Assembly (NCBI RefSeq): GCF_000002425.4 | Contig: NC_037258.1 | Coordinates: forward strand, 124,001-188,000 | Direction: 5' to 3' | DNA length: 64,000 nucleotides | Origin: Physcomitrium patens | Lineage: Eukaryota > Streptophyta > Bryopsida > Funariales > Funariaceae | Shown here: positions 10,396 to 22,290 of the stretch, piece after piece | Position numbering within the stretch: the stretch's first letter is position 1 | Layout: the number at the start of each line of letters is the position of its first letter | Notes under the pieces: model-generated | Database searches by the model: none | What the model saw: the letters and a program-made list of their open reading frames with translations, nothing else | What the model was told of the DNA's origin: nothing | Position numbers and translations under genes: made by a program

Positions 10396-10750
10396 TAGCC
10401 CCACTCCTATCTATGCAGCGTCCTCGCAAATACACAATTGATTCCTATCTGAAAACTACTTAATCAAATTCTACAAAATTATTATTTCTTCTGGTCCACC
10501 CAATTAATCATTTGCTTCATTATCGAATATAAGTTCCACCAAATTTGGTTCTAAATTCAAATCTTCTTCCTTGTCCAATCCTTCTATCGACTCCTTTTTC
10601 AACTAATTTGATAGATCATCATTATACATTTCTAATTCACTGACTTGAGCCTCTAATTTCAAGATCTGGGCATCTTGAAGTTCCAATTGATGATGCTGCT
10701 GACTCATCCATTCTGGAACATCTTCAATTGACACTTGTGAGCAACTCTTC
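10396..10750 (-). mobile_element. Coding-like 3' stretch of element B
   Basis: Between the B polypurine tract and the reverse transcriptase part, the minus strand reads as a peptide with a heptad-like run of Leu, Ile and Val (QLELQDAQILKLEAQVSELE, about 10640-10690), suggesting a coiled coil. It belongs to element B by position. It could be an extra ORF or the tail of pol; no known domain was recognised. Confidence 0.4.
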
Positions 10751-10774
10751 ATTGTTAACTCTTAACTGGAACTG

Positions 10775-11092
10775 CTACTCTTGAATATACAAGAAATATA
10801 AGAAATGGCACTCCAACCAACCCAAAAAAACACCACAAAATGACTTTAACTGGTGCCCTACTCCTATTCTTTTACTACCTGGTGATAATGACAACATATT
10901 ATCCATATTATCCATGGAAGGTAATAGGAAGTAATCTTTCTTGGTAGCCGCATTAAGTTTCTGGAAATCTTGATAAATTCGAATTTTTCCATTCTTTTTC
11001 GACACCATCACGATTGGAGAAAGCCACTTACTATTCAGTATTAGGTAAATAAAATCAACTACAAGAAACTTGTTCAATTCCTCCTTCACCAT
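10775..11092 (-). mobile_element. Reverse transcriptase start of element B
   Basis: On the minus strand KWLSPIVMVSKKNGKIRIYQ, then DFQKLNAATKKDYFLLP, is the conserved N-terminal gypsy reverse transcriptase motif (family form: SPVVVVPKKNGKIRVCVDFR.LN). Only this beginning is recognisable. Fossil. Confidence 0.85.
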
Positions 11093-11804
11093 AAGGGAAT
11101 ATTTAGGATTAAGGCGATGTTGCCTCTGTCGTACAGGTTTAGCATTCTTCTCTAAAATGATATGATGCTCACAAACTTCAATGGAGATACCTTTTAGATC
11201 ATCATAAGTCTAAGTAAAAGTTGATTTATGATGTAAGAAAAATTCTGTCCAGTAGGTCAACTCTTGTTCCTTAATATCTTTGTAGACCTTAATTGTCAGA
11301 AGCTTTGCTGTGGTCGCCAAGTTGATAGTTTGACATAAAGGTACTGCGGCGATGTTTGGTTTCAACTCCCGCACGGATTTCAAATCAGTTGGTAAGTCCG
11401 ACATGTGTAAAGTATTGAATCTTGTGTCTAGGACACTTACATGGTGTACATCATACTTGGTCATTCAATCAATACTAACTTTAGCAGAGATTTTCAAATC
11501 CGGCGGGTATATCAAGTACTCCCCCCAGATCGCCACATTGGTACATCATTCCAGGGTGTTGGGTTGCTTCCACGGACGTCTCCGTAATTAGTGCTACTGC
11601 ATCATTATCAAAGCTAAGCTCATCGTTTGACGTCAATTCAGATGCTGGCAATTGAGACTCCCCGTGATAGTGTACTTGATGCATTTGTAACACCATTTTA
11701 TTTCCACCCTTGCCAATTGTCAAAGTACCTGGACCCTAATCATTCTTGGCCTTTGTTTGATAAAGCCAGGATTGTCCCAATAAAATTGAATACGATAAAG
11801 TCGA

Positions 11805-13913
11805 TCATTGTAACCAAAAGACAATGTAATCGATTTCATACGCAATACCGATAATTATAGTTTGAAAACTTCGTAAAATATCCATTGATTTAACTCGGCT
11901 ATAATCTGCCATCCTTAATACCAATGTTATGGATACTAAGTGTTCTAAATCTAAAGCATCTATTGTATCAACGTTCATTAAATTGACACTAGAACCACCA
12001 TCTACATGAACACTCAAGATCATAACACCGTCAATCAAAACATCGATGGTTGATGCACCATGGTCAGGGTTCAAACTGACTTCACAAACTTCTTTATTAC
12101 GTTGCCTATGCCGTGTCAACGATGAATTCAATGTAAAATGGCACTCTATTGCGATCACTAGAAGTTGCTTCATAGAAATAGAAGGCCGAATAGTATCCAG
12201 ATCCTTTAAATTGTCATAGGGTTCAATATTTAAGGTAATTCCCAATGCCTTCTTTCTTTTCATTGGATTGAGTTTAACTTCGAGAGGTAAGATATTCTTC
12301 CATCCTGGACTTGGAATTAGAACAATAGCCGGAGCTTCCTTGGAAGTCACACCTCCGAGAGGATCTTTCAATGGATAGGATGTTTCCCGAAACTGCGTAG
12401 AGAACAGAACAGCTTGAAATAGAACCAAAGCCTGTGTAATTGGAACCTCATTGGGTTGCCTAACCAAATCAGGTCTCATACTAGGTAAAAAGTCCGTAAC
12501 AAGACTTGGATTGGATGTCCCCGTAATTGGGTCAAATTGGCTCTTTGCATCAAGCTCATCCAAATGTTGAATTGGTCCTTTCTCTTTTTGTTGATTCTTG
12601 GTAAGAACTGCTTGGACACATTCCACCCGATTTATCGGAGAAACTTGAGGACCTTGATTTATCTTCTCCATTTTTCCTTGATTTTGGATCTGTTGATTCC
12701 GGTTATTGAAATTGAACGGAGCATTATATTGCTGATAAGTATGCCCTGCCTCCTTGCAATTCCCACACACTAGTGCATAATCGTCACTGGCTCTGAGATT
12801 GAGACATTCATTGGCATAATGACCAATCTGTCTACAACAAAAGCAACGAAGTGGTCTTTTTGCACCTCCATCAGGCATATTGGGTGTCTCCATCGATATA
12901 TACCTATTAAGCTTATTCCATATAAGTTTAGAAAATGATCCTGGTTGTCCCATTGGTATGGAGGGTACTTGGTTCGATGATGTCGGTGGAGCATATTACT
13001 GATACCTTTGCTACTCTTTCCCGTGGTTTTGGAGGTTTGATACAGACCCCTGATTAAAATTGGAACTTTGAAAGTTATTGAATGCTCGATTTTATCGATT
13101 AGATCGATTTCTATTCTATCCAAATGTATTTCATGTTTGAACTTGATTGACGTTCCACTGAGTTGGTGGAATCATGGTTTGATTACTGAATTGTTGTTGC
13201 TTTTGTCAATTCCAACAATTAACTATTAAGTGCTTTCCTCCGCAAAATGTACATTGACCCATCATTTGTGAGGGTGAAGGGCATTCTATTACCAAATGAC
13301 CATGGCCCTTACAATTACTGCACCATACATTGGTCCTAGTATTAGTAGGCTTGTGCCTCTTCTCCTTATCCTTGGCCATATTAATGACCATTTCCTCCAT
13401 TTTCTTTGTTAGGTTCAATAACAAGGCTTCATTGGAATCTTTTGGGGTTGGTATTATTGGTAACTCTGCCACTTGTTGTTGATATGGAAAATATGGAGCA
13501 TACGCTGTTGTCACATTCGGTGGTATAGCTTGCAATGGGATGACATTAACTTACCCCTGAATATTGGCATTGGAATTGGCCATTGTTCTTAACATCCGTG
13601 GATAACTACCCACTGATCCGTCCCAAGTCGAATTTTGATAACTGCCTTGAACTAGATTCATCGTAGCTCCCGCAATTAAAAACTGATCATAATGGCATTC
13701 CTCCCAAACCTTGGCTCTATTAAGAGTTACAGTTACTATATTTGATTGAGGCTCTTTTACAAACATTTTTAATGAAGGTGGGTGCAATCCATTGATTAAT
13801 ATGGACAATACAAAAGCCTCTGGCATTTGGTGATTTGGCCACTTGTAGAGTATATTTGTGACACGACCATAGTATGATTCCACTACCTCTCTTGGACCCA
13901 TTTTTCTAGTCAT
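11805..13913 (-). mobile_element. gag and protease regions of element B
   Basis: Minus-strand frames carry a gag-like stretch (13551-13913), then zinc knuckles WCSNCKGHGHLVIEC and CTFCGGKHLIVNC (about 13206-13330), a further CFCCRQIGHYANEC and CGNCKEAGHTYQQY (about 12740-12850), and a retropepsin-like segment VHVDGGSSVNLMNVDTIDAL near 11940-12010. Having more than one knuckle cluster is unusual compared with the single knuckle of the chromoviruses. A further upstream gag-like piece lies at 14115-14579. It is broken. Confidence 0.75.
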
Positions 13914-14914
13914 TAATCTTTCTTAAAGTCGATCCTCAAAACCAATTAGGCAAAAATGGATTAAAAATACATTCTTCAATACTTTCCAATTAGAAAATTG
14001 ATCCACTGGTTGACGGTTGTACCATTCAAACACCGTGTCTTTTAAGATTGTTGGCAACCATCATAACCAAATATCTTCAGTTCTTCCATTATTAGCTATA
14101 CATGCTATTAGAAATTAAGACAAATATTGATTGAAATCTGTACCCAGAAAATCCCTAAAAGTAGATAATGGAGCCGCGCTTGTTGTACAATTGCTCACGT
14201 CACCTATTTGTACTACTATTGGAACTGCTGGACCACTCGTCGCCATTGAAGAGAACAATGTTCCACTTAATCTTTTGTCAAAATAATTGGCACCTTTTCC
14301 AATTGATTGTTCTAAATTTTTAAGTTTTCTCAATTTACTATTATTATTCCTTACTAAGTTAGTTGGTTGAATTGGGGGTGAAAATGATGGATTTTGAAAT
14401 ATACTGAATTTGCCCTTATTGACCAATAATTTATGCCACTCTACGGAACCAATTTTGATAGAATTGGAAGCTTCTGTTATTAGAAACGTATCCAATAGAG
14501 TACCCAATTTTTGTGTGATTCTTCCACTCGTAGTTAATGGCCTCAAGAGAAACATTAGTCTATTGACCAAATTTTCCACGAGTGTTCTTGGTAATTTCTC
14601 TAACGATATATATTATTGAAATATTTGATATCGATCAGCTTTTGGATATACTTGGATATGCCGACAAGCATGCAACCATGGTTTAATCCAACTTTGTCAA
14701 TGATTCCTTTTTAACTTCTGTTCTTGCTCATTACGCAATAAATTTCTTGCTTGCGATCTCTCTATTCTTTTTTTTGACTACCGTATTCTCTTTATTGTTA
14801 AGTTCTCATTCTTAATAACCATACTCTTTTATTATATTCTACTGAATTTGCTTCCTATCTCCTATCTAACTAAATCGGCAGTTAATTCCTAATACTCAAT
14901 GCTATTGTCTATCC

Positions 14915-14932
14915 CCGGCAGCGGTGCCAAAA
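14915..14932 (-). other. Primer-binding site of element B (tRNA type)
   Basis: The minus strand reads TGGCACCGCTGCCGGGG next to the inner end of the 5' LTR (edge at 14933). TGGC..CG.TGCCGGGG is close to the complement of a plant tRNA-Asp 3' end as used by Athila/Tat-type elements. The tRNA identity is inferred from memory of those families. Confidence 0.7.
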
Positions 14933-15837
14933 TGTGATTGCCGTTTTACTTATTCTACAATTTCGAGTAACAACACTCCTTCATCAACTGATAACAATAG
15001 TGTGTAATTCTGCACTCTCAAAAGGCCGCTCAAAACACAATAATTTCCATTCAACACCAAAAATAACATACTTTATTCACAACAAGTTGAGTAAGGCTTT
15101 AGGATTTAGAGCTAATTAACCAATAGCAAAGTGGGAGTGTTGAGAAAAGAACTCTTTAAGTAGTTGCTAATGGTCAATAGAGTACAAGTGTTGTTAGGGA
15201 TATCCCATAAGGTAGGGTGCTGGTCTATAGTGCATAAGAGTACAAGGAGAGGGCTGGTCCTAGGAAATATCCCATATGGATTGTAGCACTTGGTACCTTG
15301 GTACTAGTATATAAGGAAAGGGTTGGCATGGGAAGAATTATCTCATACCACACTCTATTTCTTATAGTGCAACCTTGCTGGTCCTAACTTGCTTGTGTGG
15401 AATTTAATTTCTATGTTTCAATAGGTTATGGGCCCACATTCTTAACAATCATAATCTTCTAATAACTCCTCATATAATTCAATCACTCAGTGCTCCAATT
15501 ACATAATCAATAACTCATAAATCAATCTCAGATTTATTCCACAGATTCACTTCTCAATATTCAGAAACTATCCATTACTCTTCAACAATAAAGAAAACAA
15601 AGAAACAAAGAGGTAGCACTAAGCTTATCCTGGCTCATCACTATCACAGTCTGGTACTCCAACAAACTTCTACAACTCCTATATAATTGCTCTTGATTTC
15701 CAGATTCTATCCGTAATCTTGTAATTAACCGCTTTTAATAACTAAATCAATCATCCGTCCTCCTGAACTGACTATTCTATGGACTATTAGTCTATTTTAC
15801 CAATATCTTACAGAAACGAACTAATATCTATTCTACA
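14933..15837 (-). repeat. 5' LTR of element B
   Basis: It begins TGTGATTG (plus-strand view) and ends TTCTACA, matching the split left LTR. It contains additional sequence not present in the left LTR, including the solo-LTR-like insert at 15138-15447. AACAT (15838-15842) follows as target duplication. Confidence 0.85.
15138..15447 (+). mobile_element. Probable small solo LTR inside the B LTR
   Basis: A 310-bp sequence starting TGTTGAGA and ending CTTAACA, with a TATA-like TATATAA at 15308-15314, is absent from the other B LTR. The terminal pattern resembles Ty1/copia LTRs. A clean target duplication could not be found, and a further 50-60 bp upstream also differs, so the left limit is less sure. 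Confidence 0.5.
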
Positions 15838-15842
15838 AACAT

Positions 15843-16368
15843 GAATTTTAAAAAAAAAAATCTCAATATACTCTTGTATCATTCAAAAAGACTAATAAAT
15901 CACTAAAAAATGGTAATATATTAAATTATAATAGCCATTGCCAATGACAAAAAGATTAAAAAATCTTGAAATGAAACTAAAGACTAAAAAAGTGATGGCA
16001 AGAGTTAAAAAGGCTTCGTTCTTGCTTCTATATATATTCTCTAATTAGAAGCTATGTAACAATATTCTACAAGACCTCTAACATATGTTGACTTTGCAAG
16101 AGTCATATCTTAACTTACAAGGAAAGTTTTCTATTTGTGTATCATATAGTTAGCTTATTTTATAAGCTATTAATACATGTGACATGTGGTGAATTTATTG
16201 ACTAAGTTTCTAACCTATCAATCAACTACAAACATGTATTAAGTCAAAATTACATCTTTGAAGCTTCTAAGAAGCTTTTTTAGAAGATATTATGAAATTG
16301 ATCTATTTTTACTCACTTCTACCTAATCATATAGATAATTATTAAAGCAAATACATATGTCTATGATA
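15843..16368 (-). repeat. 5' LTR of chromovirus A, outer part
   Basis: This continues the LTR interrupted at 3426. It matches the H LTR (57009-57570) in order and ends at GTCTATGATA (16368), equal to the TGTCAT start on the minus strand. Beyond it lies element D sequence, so A was inserted into D. Confidence 0.8.
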
Positions 16369-17700
16369 ATGAATACTTAATTTTCTTAGTTAAGGATATT
16401 TCTTATTTTTTAACAAAATCTTTGTTTATACAAGAAATAAAGGTTCTTTAATCAAAGAAGGCAAAGTTGTTATAATTTATTGATTCTAAAAAACATCTAT
16501 TCTAAAGCCAAGTAAGTAATTTAAAGAGATATTAGGACCTTTATTAATTGTTGTACGAGTTTCTAACTGCAATGTCTTTATTATAGTTGAATAAACTTAT
16601 TTTATAACACATTGTGTTTTTTAGCAACTATATTCTTTATTTTGTGATTTTTTTTCTTCTTTGAATAATATTGATTGATATAATTAGATTTTTTATAATA
16701 TAAAAATAATCTTTCTAAATAATATTAAGTCTTTTTTTGTTCAATGATAGATTTTTAATTTATTATATTAATTTTTATAATTTTTAATATTAATAAATAA
16801 ATTTATAATAACTTAGGAATTATTTTCATGACTTAATTTATTTCTCTTCAATCAAATCTTTGTACTTAGTATCTTTTGAAAAATTGATTGATGTATGCAA
16901 TGGCTTGAGCAATAAATTATTTTAATAAATCTTCTTTTTATATTAAAAATAATAAAGCTTTGATACTATCTTTTAATCCATATTGAAATTGATTAATGAT
17001 TGCTTTTTTATTCTAAGATAAATTGCAAGAAAGATTTAGAATTTAACAATGTAGGATAGTTGATTATAATCTTTACTATAAGTTATAAGTTTTGTTGTTG
17101 CTACCTTTTATCAATTTTTTTCTCCAAATGTAATTATAAATTATTCTAAGAATGAATTTAGATCATGTATGAGTTATAAATTCTTTTCCATAAAAGATAC
17201 AAAATAAAAGAAAACATTTATGGTTATAAATATGCATACAAATGCAACTTGAATGTTAAAAAGGATGTAACTTTAGATAAAATTTGACTTAATATTGGAA
17301 TCTTTAAAATTTTGATCTTTTTCCATCAAAATTCTTTAGCATTAATCCTTACATTCTTTATATTTATTGTAGTAAGACTTCTTTTTATTGAAATTGTGAT
17401 AGTTAATTAACTTGATTAAAAATTCTTGAAACAACATTAATAATAAGAAAGGTATTATTAAGAATAAAAAAGCCTTCATTTTTTATTCTATAAATAATAT
17501 TTAATTATGGGCTATATAGCCATATTCTATTAGATCTCTGATAAGTCTCCAACTTGAAAGACATAAGTCTAAGTTGCAAATTAAGTTTCTATATATATGC
17601 CATATGGCCAATATATTCTATAAGTTGCCAATATATATCTTAGAATTCTAAATCAAATTAGATCCAAAATGCATTAGCTATGCTATTTTATCAATACAAT
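16369..17700 (-). mobile_element. Chromovirus fragment D (protease, gag and part of an LTR)
   Basis: Minus-strand chromovirus sequence starting in the gag/protease border (16374 onward parallels about 1912 onward in A), through gag, to a partial LTR from about 17430 to 17700. It is extremely AT-rich and diverged, so older than A, which lies in it. No coding frame of note remains. Confidence 0.65.
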
Positions 17701-19029
17701 GTATATATCTTTTTGATTTTTAGTGATTGTTTCAAAAATAAGAAATGTAACTTTAAATATTTATTATAAATATTTTTTAATGTATTAATACTTTAATTTT
17801 CTAAATAATATTTTATTATTTTTTATACTATCTCATTATTATCTATGTATATATAGTTGAATATTGAAAAATTATTTTTTAATATTATATTTAAATTTTT
17901 AATAAATTTGATAAAATAGTTTTATAAGAACTATACTACAAAGAGCATTTAAAAATTTCCAAAGACTTTTATATCAGTGTTTGATTGTATTGTTGCATCT
18001 ATTAATACCAATCTATCCTTTCTACCACTTGATGACATCAATAACTTAATTTATTTAAATATTTTTATGTTCATGTAGCTTATTTTTGATGCATTTTAAA
18101 TATATTAATTTGATTATGTGTTTGAGAATTTAATAGTAAAGATATATTTTTTGTAAAAATATTTTTTTAAATATTAATTAATTTATTGAAATTAATATTT
18201 TAGTATATTTAAATTTAGATGTATTTTTTTAAAATTAATTATGCTATAAAAAAACTAAATTAAAATATAATAAAATAAAATAAATTCTTCAACATATATT
18301 ATTAAAATTATTGTGATCAAAATTAAGTTACTTTGGTTTAATATTTAATATCAAAATCAATGGGATATAAGATTTTATGTTGTAATAAGATATCACAAGA
18401 AGTTGTATTTATGACAACATATTTGATTAAAATATAAATAAATAAATTATTAATTTTTTTGAATTAAAGTCTCAAATATTTATTTTTTAATCCCAAACAA
18501 TGGTTTATAAATTATAAAAATATAATATAAAAAGATTTAAAAAATAGATCTAAATCTTAAGCAATGAGATCTAAACTTTTTATTAGGAATTTTTTAATAT
18601 AATTGATTTTATTTCCATACCAAAAAACATCTTTTATAAATACATATTAAAAATATTATATTAAATCATTAAAAGAAATTACTTACATTACACAATTCAT
18701 GCCATTGCTATTAAATTTTAAATAACAGTTGAATCTTTTATATCTTTAAAGTCAAATTTTTTATTACATCTTTTTTCATATATCTACATATTATTATATT
18801 ATTTATATATTTAAAAAAGTCAAAAGAAAAATTTAAAATAAATAATTCTTAATTATTAGTTAATATTGTATAACATATACTAGACTATTTTTTAAGCTAT
18901 AAATTCTTTTATTTCAATTGGCATCTTTAGTAGTATAATTGATTGCTATCTTATAAAGAGTGTTGCTACCACATTACAAAATAAGCTCGTGCTACAAGCA
19001 CATCTTAAGTTGCTATATACACATCTAAG

Positions 19030-19074
19030 GCAGTCATGTTTTCTTTCTTTTTCTTTCTTCCTTTGACAAGGATC

Positions 19075-19109
<35 letters not shown>

Positions 19110-19230
19110 CTTAATGCAAATACTATCACTTTTTTTCATTTCCTTGGGGTATGTCTTATTGACTCTTTTCTTTTCTTTGAAACAGGTCCCAACTCCTCTT
19201 ATTTTCTTTCTTTTTTCAACAGGGATTCTA
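19030..19230. repeat. Pyrimidine-rich degenerate repeat tract
   Basis: Loose repeats of a CT-rich unit (CTTTCTTTTT... then GGTCCCAACTCCTCTTATTTT). The strand-reversed, purine-rich look-alike occurs at 20280-20445 (GGAGGCTAGGACCTATGCC). The two tracts may be parts of one decayed element or just biased low-complexity DNA. Confidence 0.4.
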
Positions 19231-19345
19231 CTCCCTTTTTTCAATAAGCACTTGAGTTGGCCACCAAGGTATAATAGTTAATTTTTTTGGAGTCACATTT
19301 CCAAGCAATATTGTCAAGATGATTACAAAAGAAACCTATAAAAAA

Positions 19346-19388
<43 letters not shown>

Positions 19389-20279
19389 TGAATATGCAAC
19401 AAGTGATGCATTTTACTGCATGTAACAAATCATGTGTTATTTTGATGCTAAATTCCAAGGGCAACACAAACAAGCAGCTAATATAGAGATTGTACAAGCT
19501 TTAAATTCCTCTAATATTAAGAACCTTGAACATCATACAAGAACATTTGAAAACTATCTCATTACTATATCTTCAAAAAAAATTTGCCATGCATTATCCA
19601 ATTTCAATGAATTATTGCTTGTTCATGAGAAGTAGTGAAGTCAACATTGTTCTTGCTAAAGATACAATCCTCTAATATCACATATGACTTGTTTTATACA
19701 TGTTGGTGATAAGCCATAGGATCTTACACAAATCAAGATAAGATCTTAATGATAATGAGTAAGGCAAGCATCAACAAACACATTAATTGCAAGGATAGAG
19801 GCCTAAGTTATATTTTGACCCTAATAATACTTCCTCTATAAAAGGACTAGAAATATGTCCTATTTGTTGAACATCAATTGAATTTCTATTCTCTTATGTG
19901 AGTGATCTCAAGAAAACCATTGAAATTGATTTTTAATCTAAGAGATTCAACCACAAATATCATACTTGTCATTTAGGAAACACACTAAATATTATTTCAT
20001 GTATTAGATATTATTCTTCAATGAAACAAATTGGTCTAACCTAGCTCTATTTTTGTATCTATTCCAATATCATTATATCCCTTCTTTAGGTTAATATATT
20101 GTCAGATAAGCCTTATGCAATTGCAAAAGCAATTCACTATAGTGGGTTGTGTATTTTAGTTAGAGGATTACTTGTTTTATTTTTGGATTTTAAAAATCAA
20201 TATATGAAGAAATAGTTATAATGATTTGGATGATGCAAATTGAAAGAGAGGTGGATGTACTTCAGTTTGTGACTTCTTA

Positions 20280-20445
20280 TTAAGGTAAGGAAGAGAGGGA
20301 GAGGAGCCAAAACCCGTGCCAAAGAAAAGGAGAGACATAGCATAACTTGTGCTAAGATAAAGAAGAAAAGGAGGAGGCTAGGACCTATGCCAATATAAGG
20401 GAGAAAAAGAGGGAAACTAAGACTTACATTGGGATAAGGGAAAAT
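20280..20445. repeat. Purine-rich degenerate repeat tract
   Basis: About three loose copies of a roughly 46-bp unit with the core GAGGAGgCtAggaCctatgCCAA, opposite in orientation to the tract at 19030-19230. Confidence 0.4.
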
Positions 20446-20753
20446 GAAAATGGATGAATCAATCAAAAGCCTTGGATGTGTGTATAGACATAATAGATGT
20501 GTATACAACTTAGAGTCTACTTGTAGCATGAGACTACAAAATATTTAATATCTAAATGAATAATGATCTTATTGTGATTTAAAATACATCAATTAAGTAA
20601 TAAAAGCCAAAAAAGAATAAAATAAAAAAATAATTAAATGAAAAAACAAGAATATTATGAAATTTTATTAATAATAAAATAAAAAGTAATTGATTAGTAT
20701 TATAAAATATTTCAATATATCAAAAAGTATGTATGTAGTTTTAATGATGTATG

Positions 20754-20798
<45 letters not shown>

Positions 20799-21000
20799 GA
20801 ATTCATTCTTGGACAATATTATATACCATATATCTTTATCTTGAATAATGAAATTGTTATAAACAAGTTTTACAAATCTTTTTTTAAAATTTTCTTGTTA
20901 TATATGTGTACTTGAAAGATTTTAAAAATCCTTTCTACTCTTAAAAAACCAGAGAAAAGAATAGGATAAAAAATATCTGGAGGTTCAAAGACTCATATTG

Positions 21001-22290
21001 TTTTAATTCTAGGCATTAAAATCGCCTAAGTTCATGGATCTTCCGAAACTTTGGACAATGCCCGGCTGCATAGGGCTGGTGCGGTTGCTACATGGATTTC
21101 AAATGTGGCCAAGCAATGAACTGAAATCCACCTCCCGCCCACTCGGAGGTACTATAATTAGGGCACAACGCAGCCTAGCCCAGCCCAGCAAAGTGGAGGG
21201 AGAGAGGGTAAGATGATCCACCCGCGCTGTCATCCTCGTGCAGCGCCACAATCTCGTCGCGGGGCACAATCGCGATAAGGAGGGGTGTGGTGCGCTTGTT
21301 TTGGGAAGTTTACCTGTTCCACTGGAGGAGAGTCGGGAGCTACGCTGTTTCTAAATGCAGCATCCGAGCATGGTGGTGCCACTGCAGTCTCGTTCCGCGC
21401 CGTCGTGCGGAAGGAGGAATTCTCATGAGACCCGATGGATCTATGACGCAAATTCACTTGCGCAGTGACTTTAGGGGCTGCACATCACCGAGATGAAAGC
21501 GGATACCAGGATGCCTAAACTTAACAACTTGCACCATATTTGGCATATCGGGAGGTGATCCCTGAATTACCGGTCGCGCCGAGTTCACACCAGAACAATC
21601 AAACCTGCCTGATAACTCACTCCGCCTGTGACTCTCCTTCGAGAAGCCCTTCTAGACTCCAGGCCAGCGGTGCTCCTACGCACAGGCCGTGCTTCACCTT
21701 GAATCTGTGTGTGTTTTGCTGCCCTCCTTTCGGTCTGCTCCTCTCTGTACAAGTCTGGTACCAGTCCGGCACCATTTTATCTTGTGGGAGCTGAATTTCA
21801 TGCAAGGTTTCTCAACCTGGAGACGATCTGTCTAGTCGCTCACAGGTAGTCGCACTTCCAGTTGTGTGGATTAGTTTCAGTCTTGATTTTGAAACTGCGT
21901 TGTGCAGTGTTTCGGATGCTCCACGTTAGAAGCATTAGTTGCCAATGCGAGTGATGGGGCCTTGTTTTGCATTCCAAGTTGCATAGTTCCGCTAGCTTGT
22001 GTGGGGACTCCTTCGGCATTTACAACATGAATGGCGGTTGTTAATAGACTTATAAAACATCGTTCATAGATTTTAAGTGTGGCCTTTTCCGAGGCACTAG
22101 GGCAGTAGCTCTCCCTATGAGAAGGCTAGAGTAATTTAATGCTTCAACTGGTATTGGCACTGAGATATAAGACTTTTACGTTGGCAAGTGTTGAGGTGTG
22201 AGAAGTCCGGATTCTTCTTGGATACTCTTCTGGTGGTGAAACTGATTAGAATTCTCCATGTTGACTGATACAGACCGTGAAAATTGAGCT
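21001..22290. other. GC-richer upstream region of the GH3 gene
   Basis: A sharp rise in GC at about 21.0 kb marks the start of the gene island. The short ORFs here (for example 21034-21216 and 21540-21794) show no recognised domain and lie on both strands in overlapping frames. The stretch most likely holds the promoter and 5' untranslated part of the gene starting at 22291. Confidence 0.6.

Larger units (their letters stand above)
3427..15837 (-). mobile_element. Gypsy element B, tRNA-primed, minus strand, interrupted by C
   Basis: An LTR retrotransposon unrelated to the chromoviruses around it. Both LTRs have TG...CA ends, and 5-bp target duplications flank it. Read on the minus strand the order is 5' LTR (14933-15837), a primer-binding site like the 3' end of a plant tRNA, gag with several CCHC zinc knuckles, a retropepsin-like stretch with a DGGSSVNLM motif, the start of a reverse transcriptase, a coding-like stretch, a polypurine tract and the 3' LTR (3427-10395, split by C). 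RNase H and integrase are not recognisable, so it is incomplete and broken. It is younger than A, in which it sits, and older than C. Confidence 0.85.
17701..21000. other. AT-rich spacer without recognised gene
   Basis: About 3.3 kb of AT-rich sequence. It holds homopolymer runs (T at 19080-19107, A at about 19349-19386), a TA microsatellite (about 20757-20795) and two purine/pyrimidine-biased degenerate repeat tracts (19030-19230 and 20280-20445). No domain could be recognised in its short ORFs. Confidence 0.7.

Noticed and set aside
19005-19281. Lys/Phe-rich ORFs on both strands
   Set aside because: Produced by a T/A homopolymer and CT-rich low complexity.
19349-19386. A run as the tail of a LINE or SINE
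   Set aside because: No upstream reverse transcriptase, no tRNA-like promoter boxes and no target copies were seen around it.
21034-21805. Overlapping ORFs upstream of the GH3 gene
   Set aside because: They lie on both strands in competing frames with no domain or splice support, and are expected by chance in GC-richer DNA.
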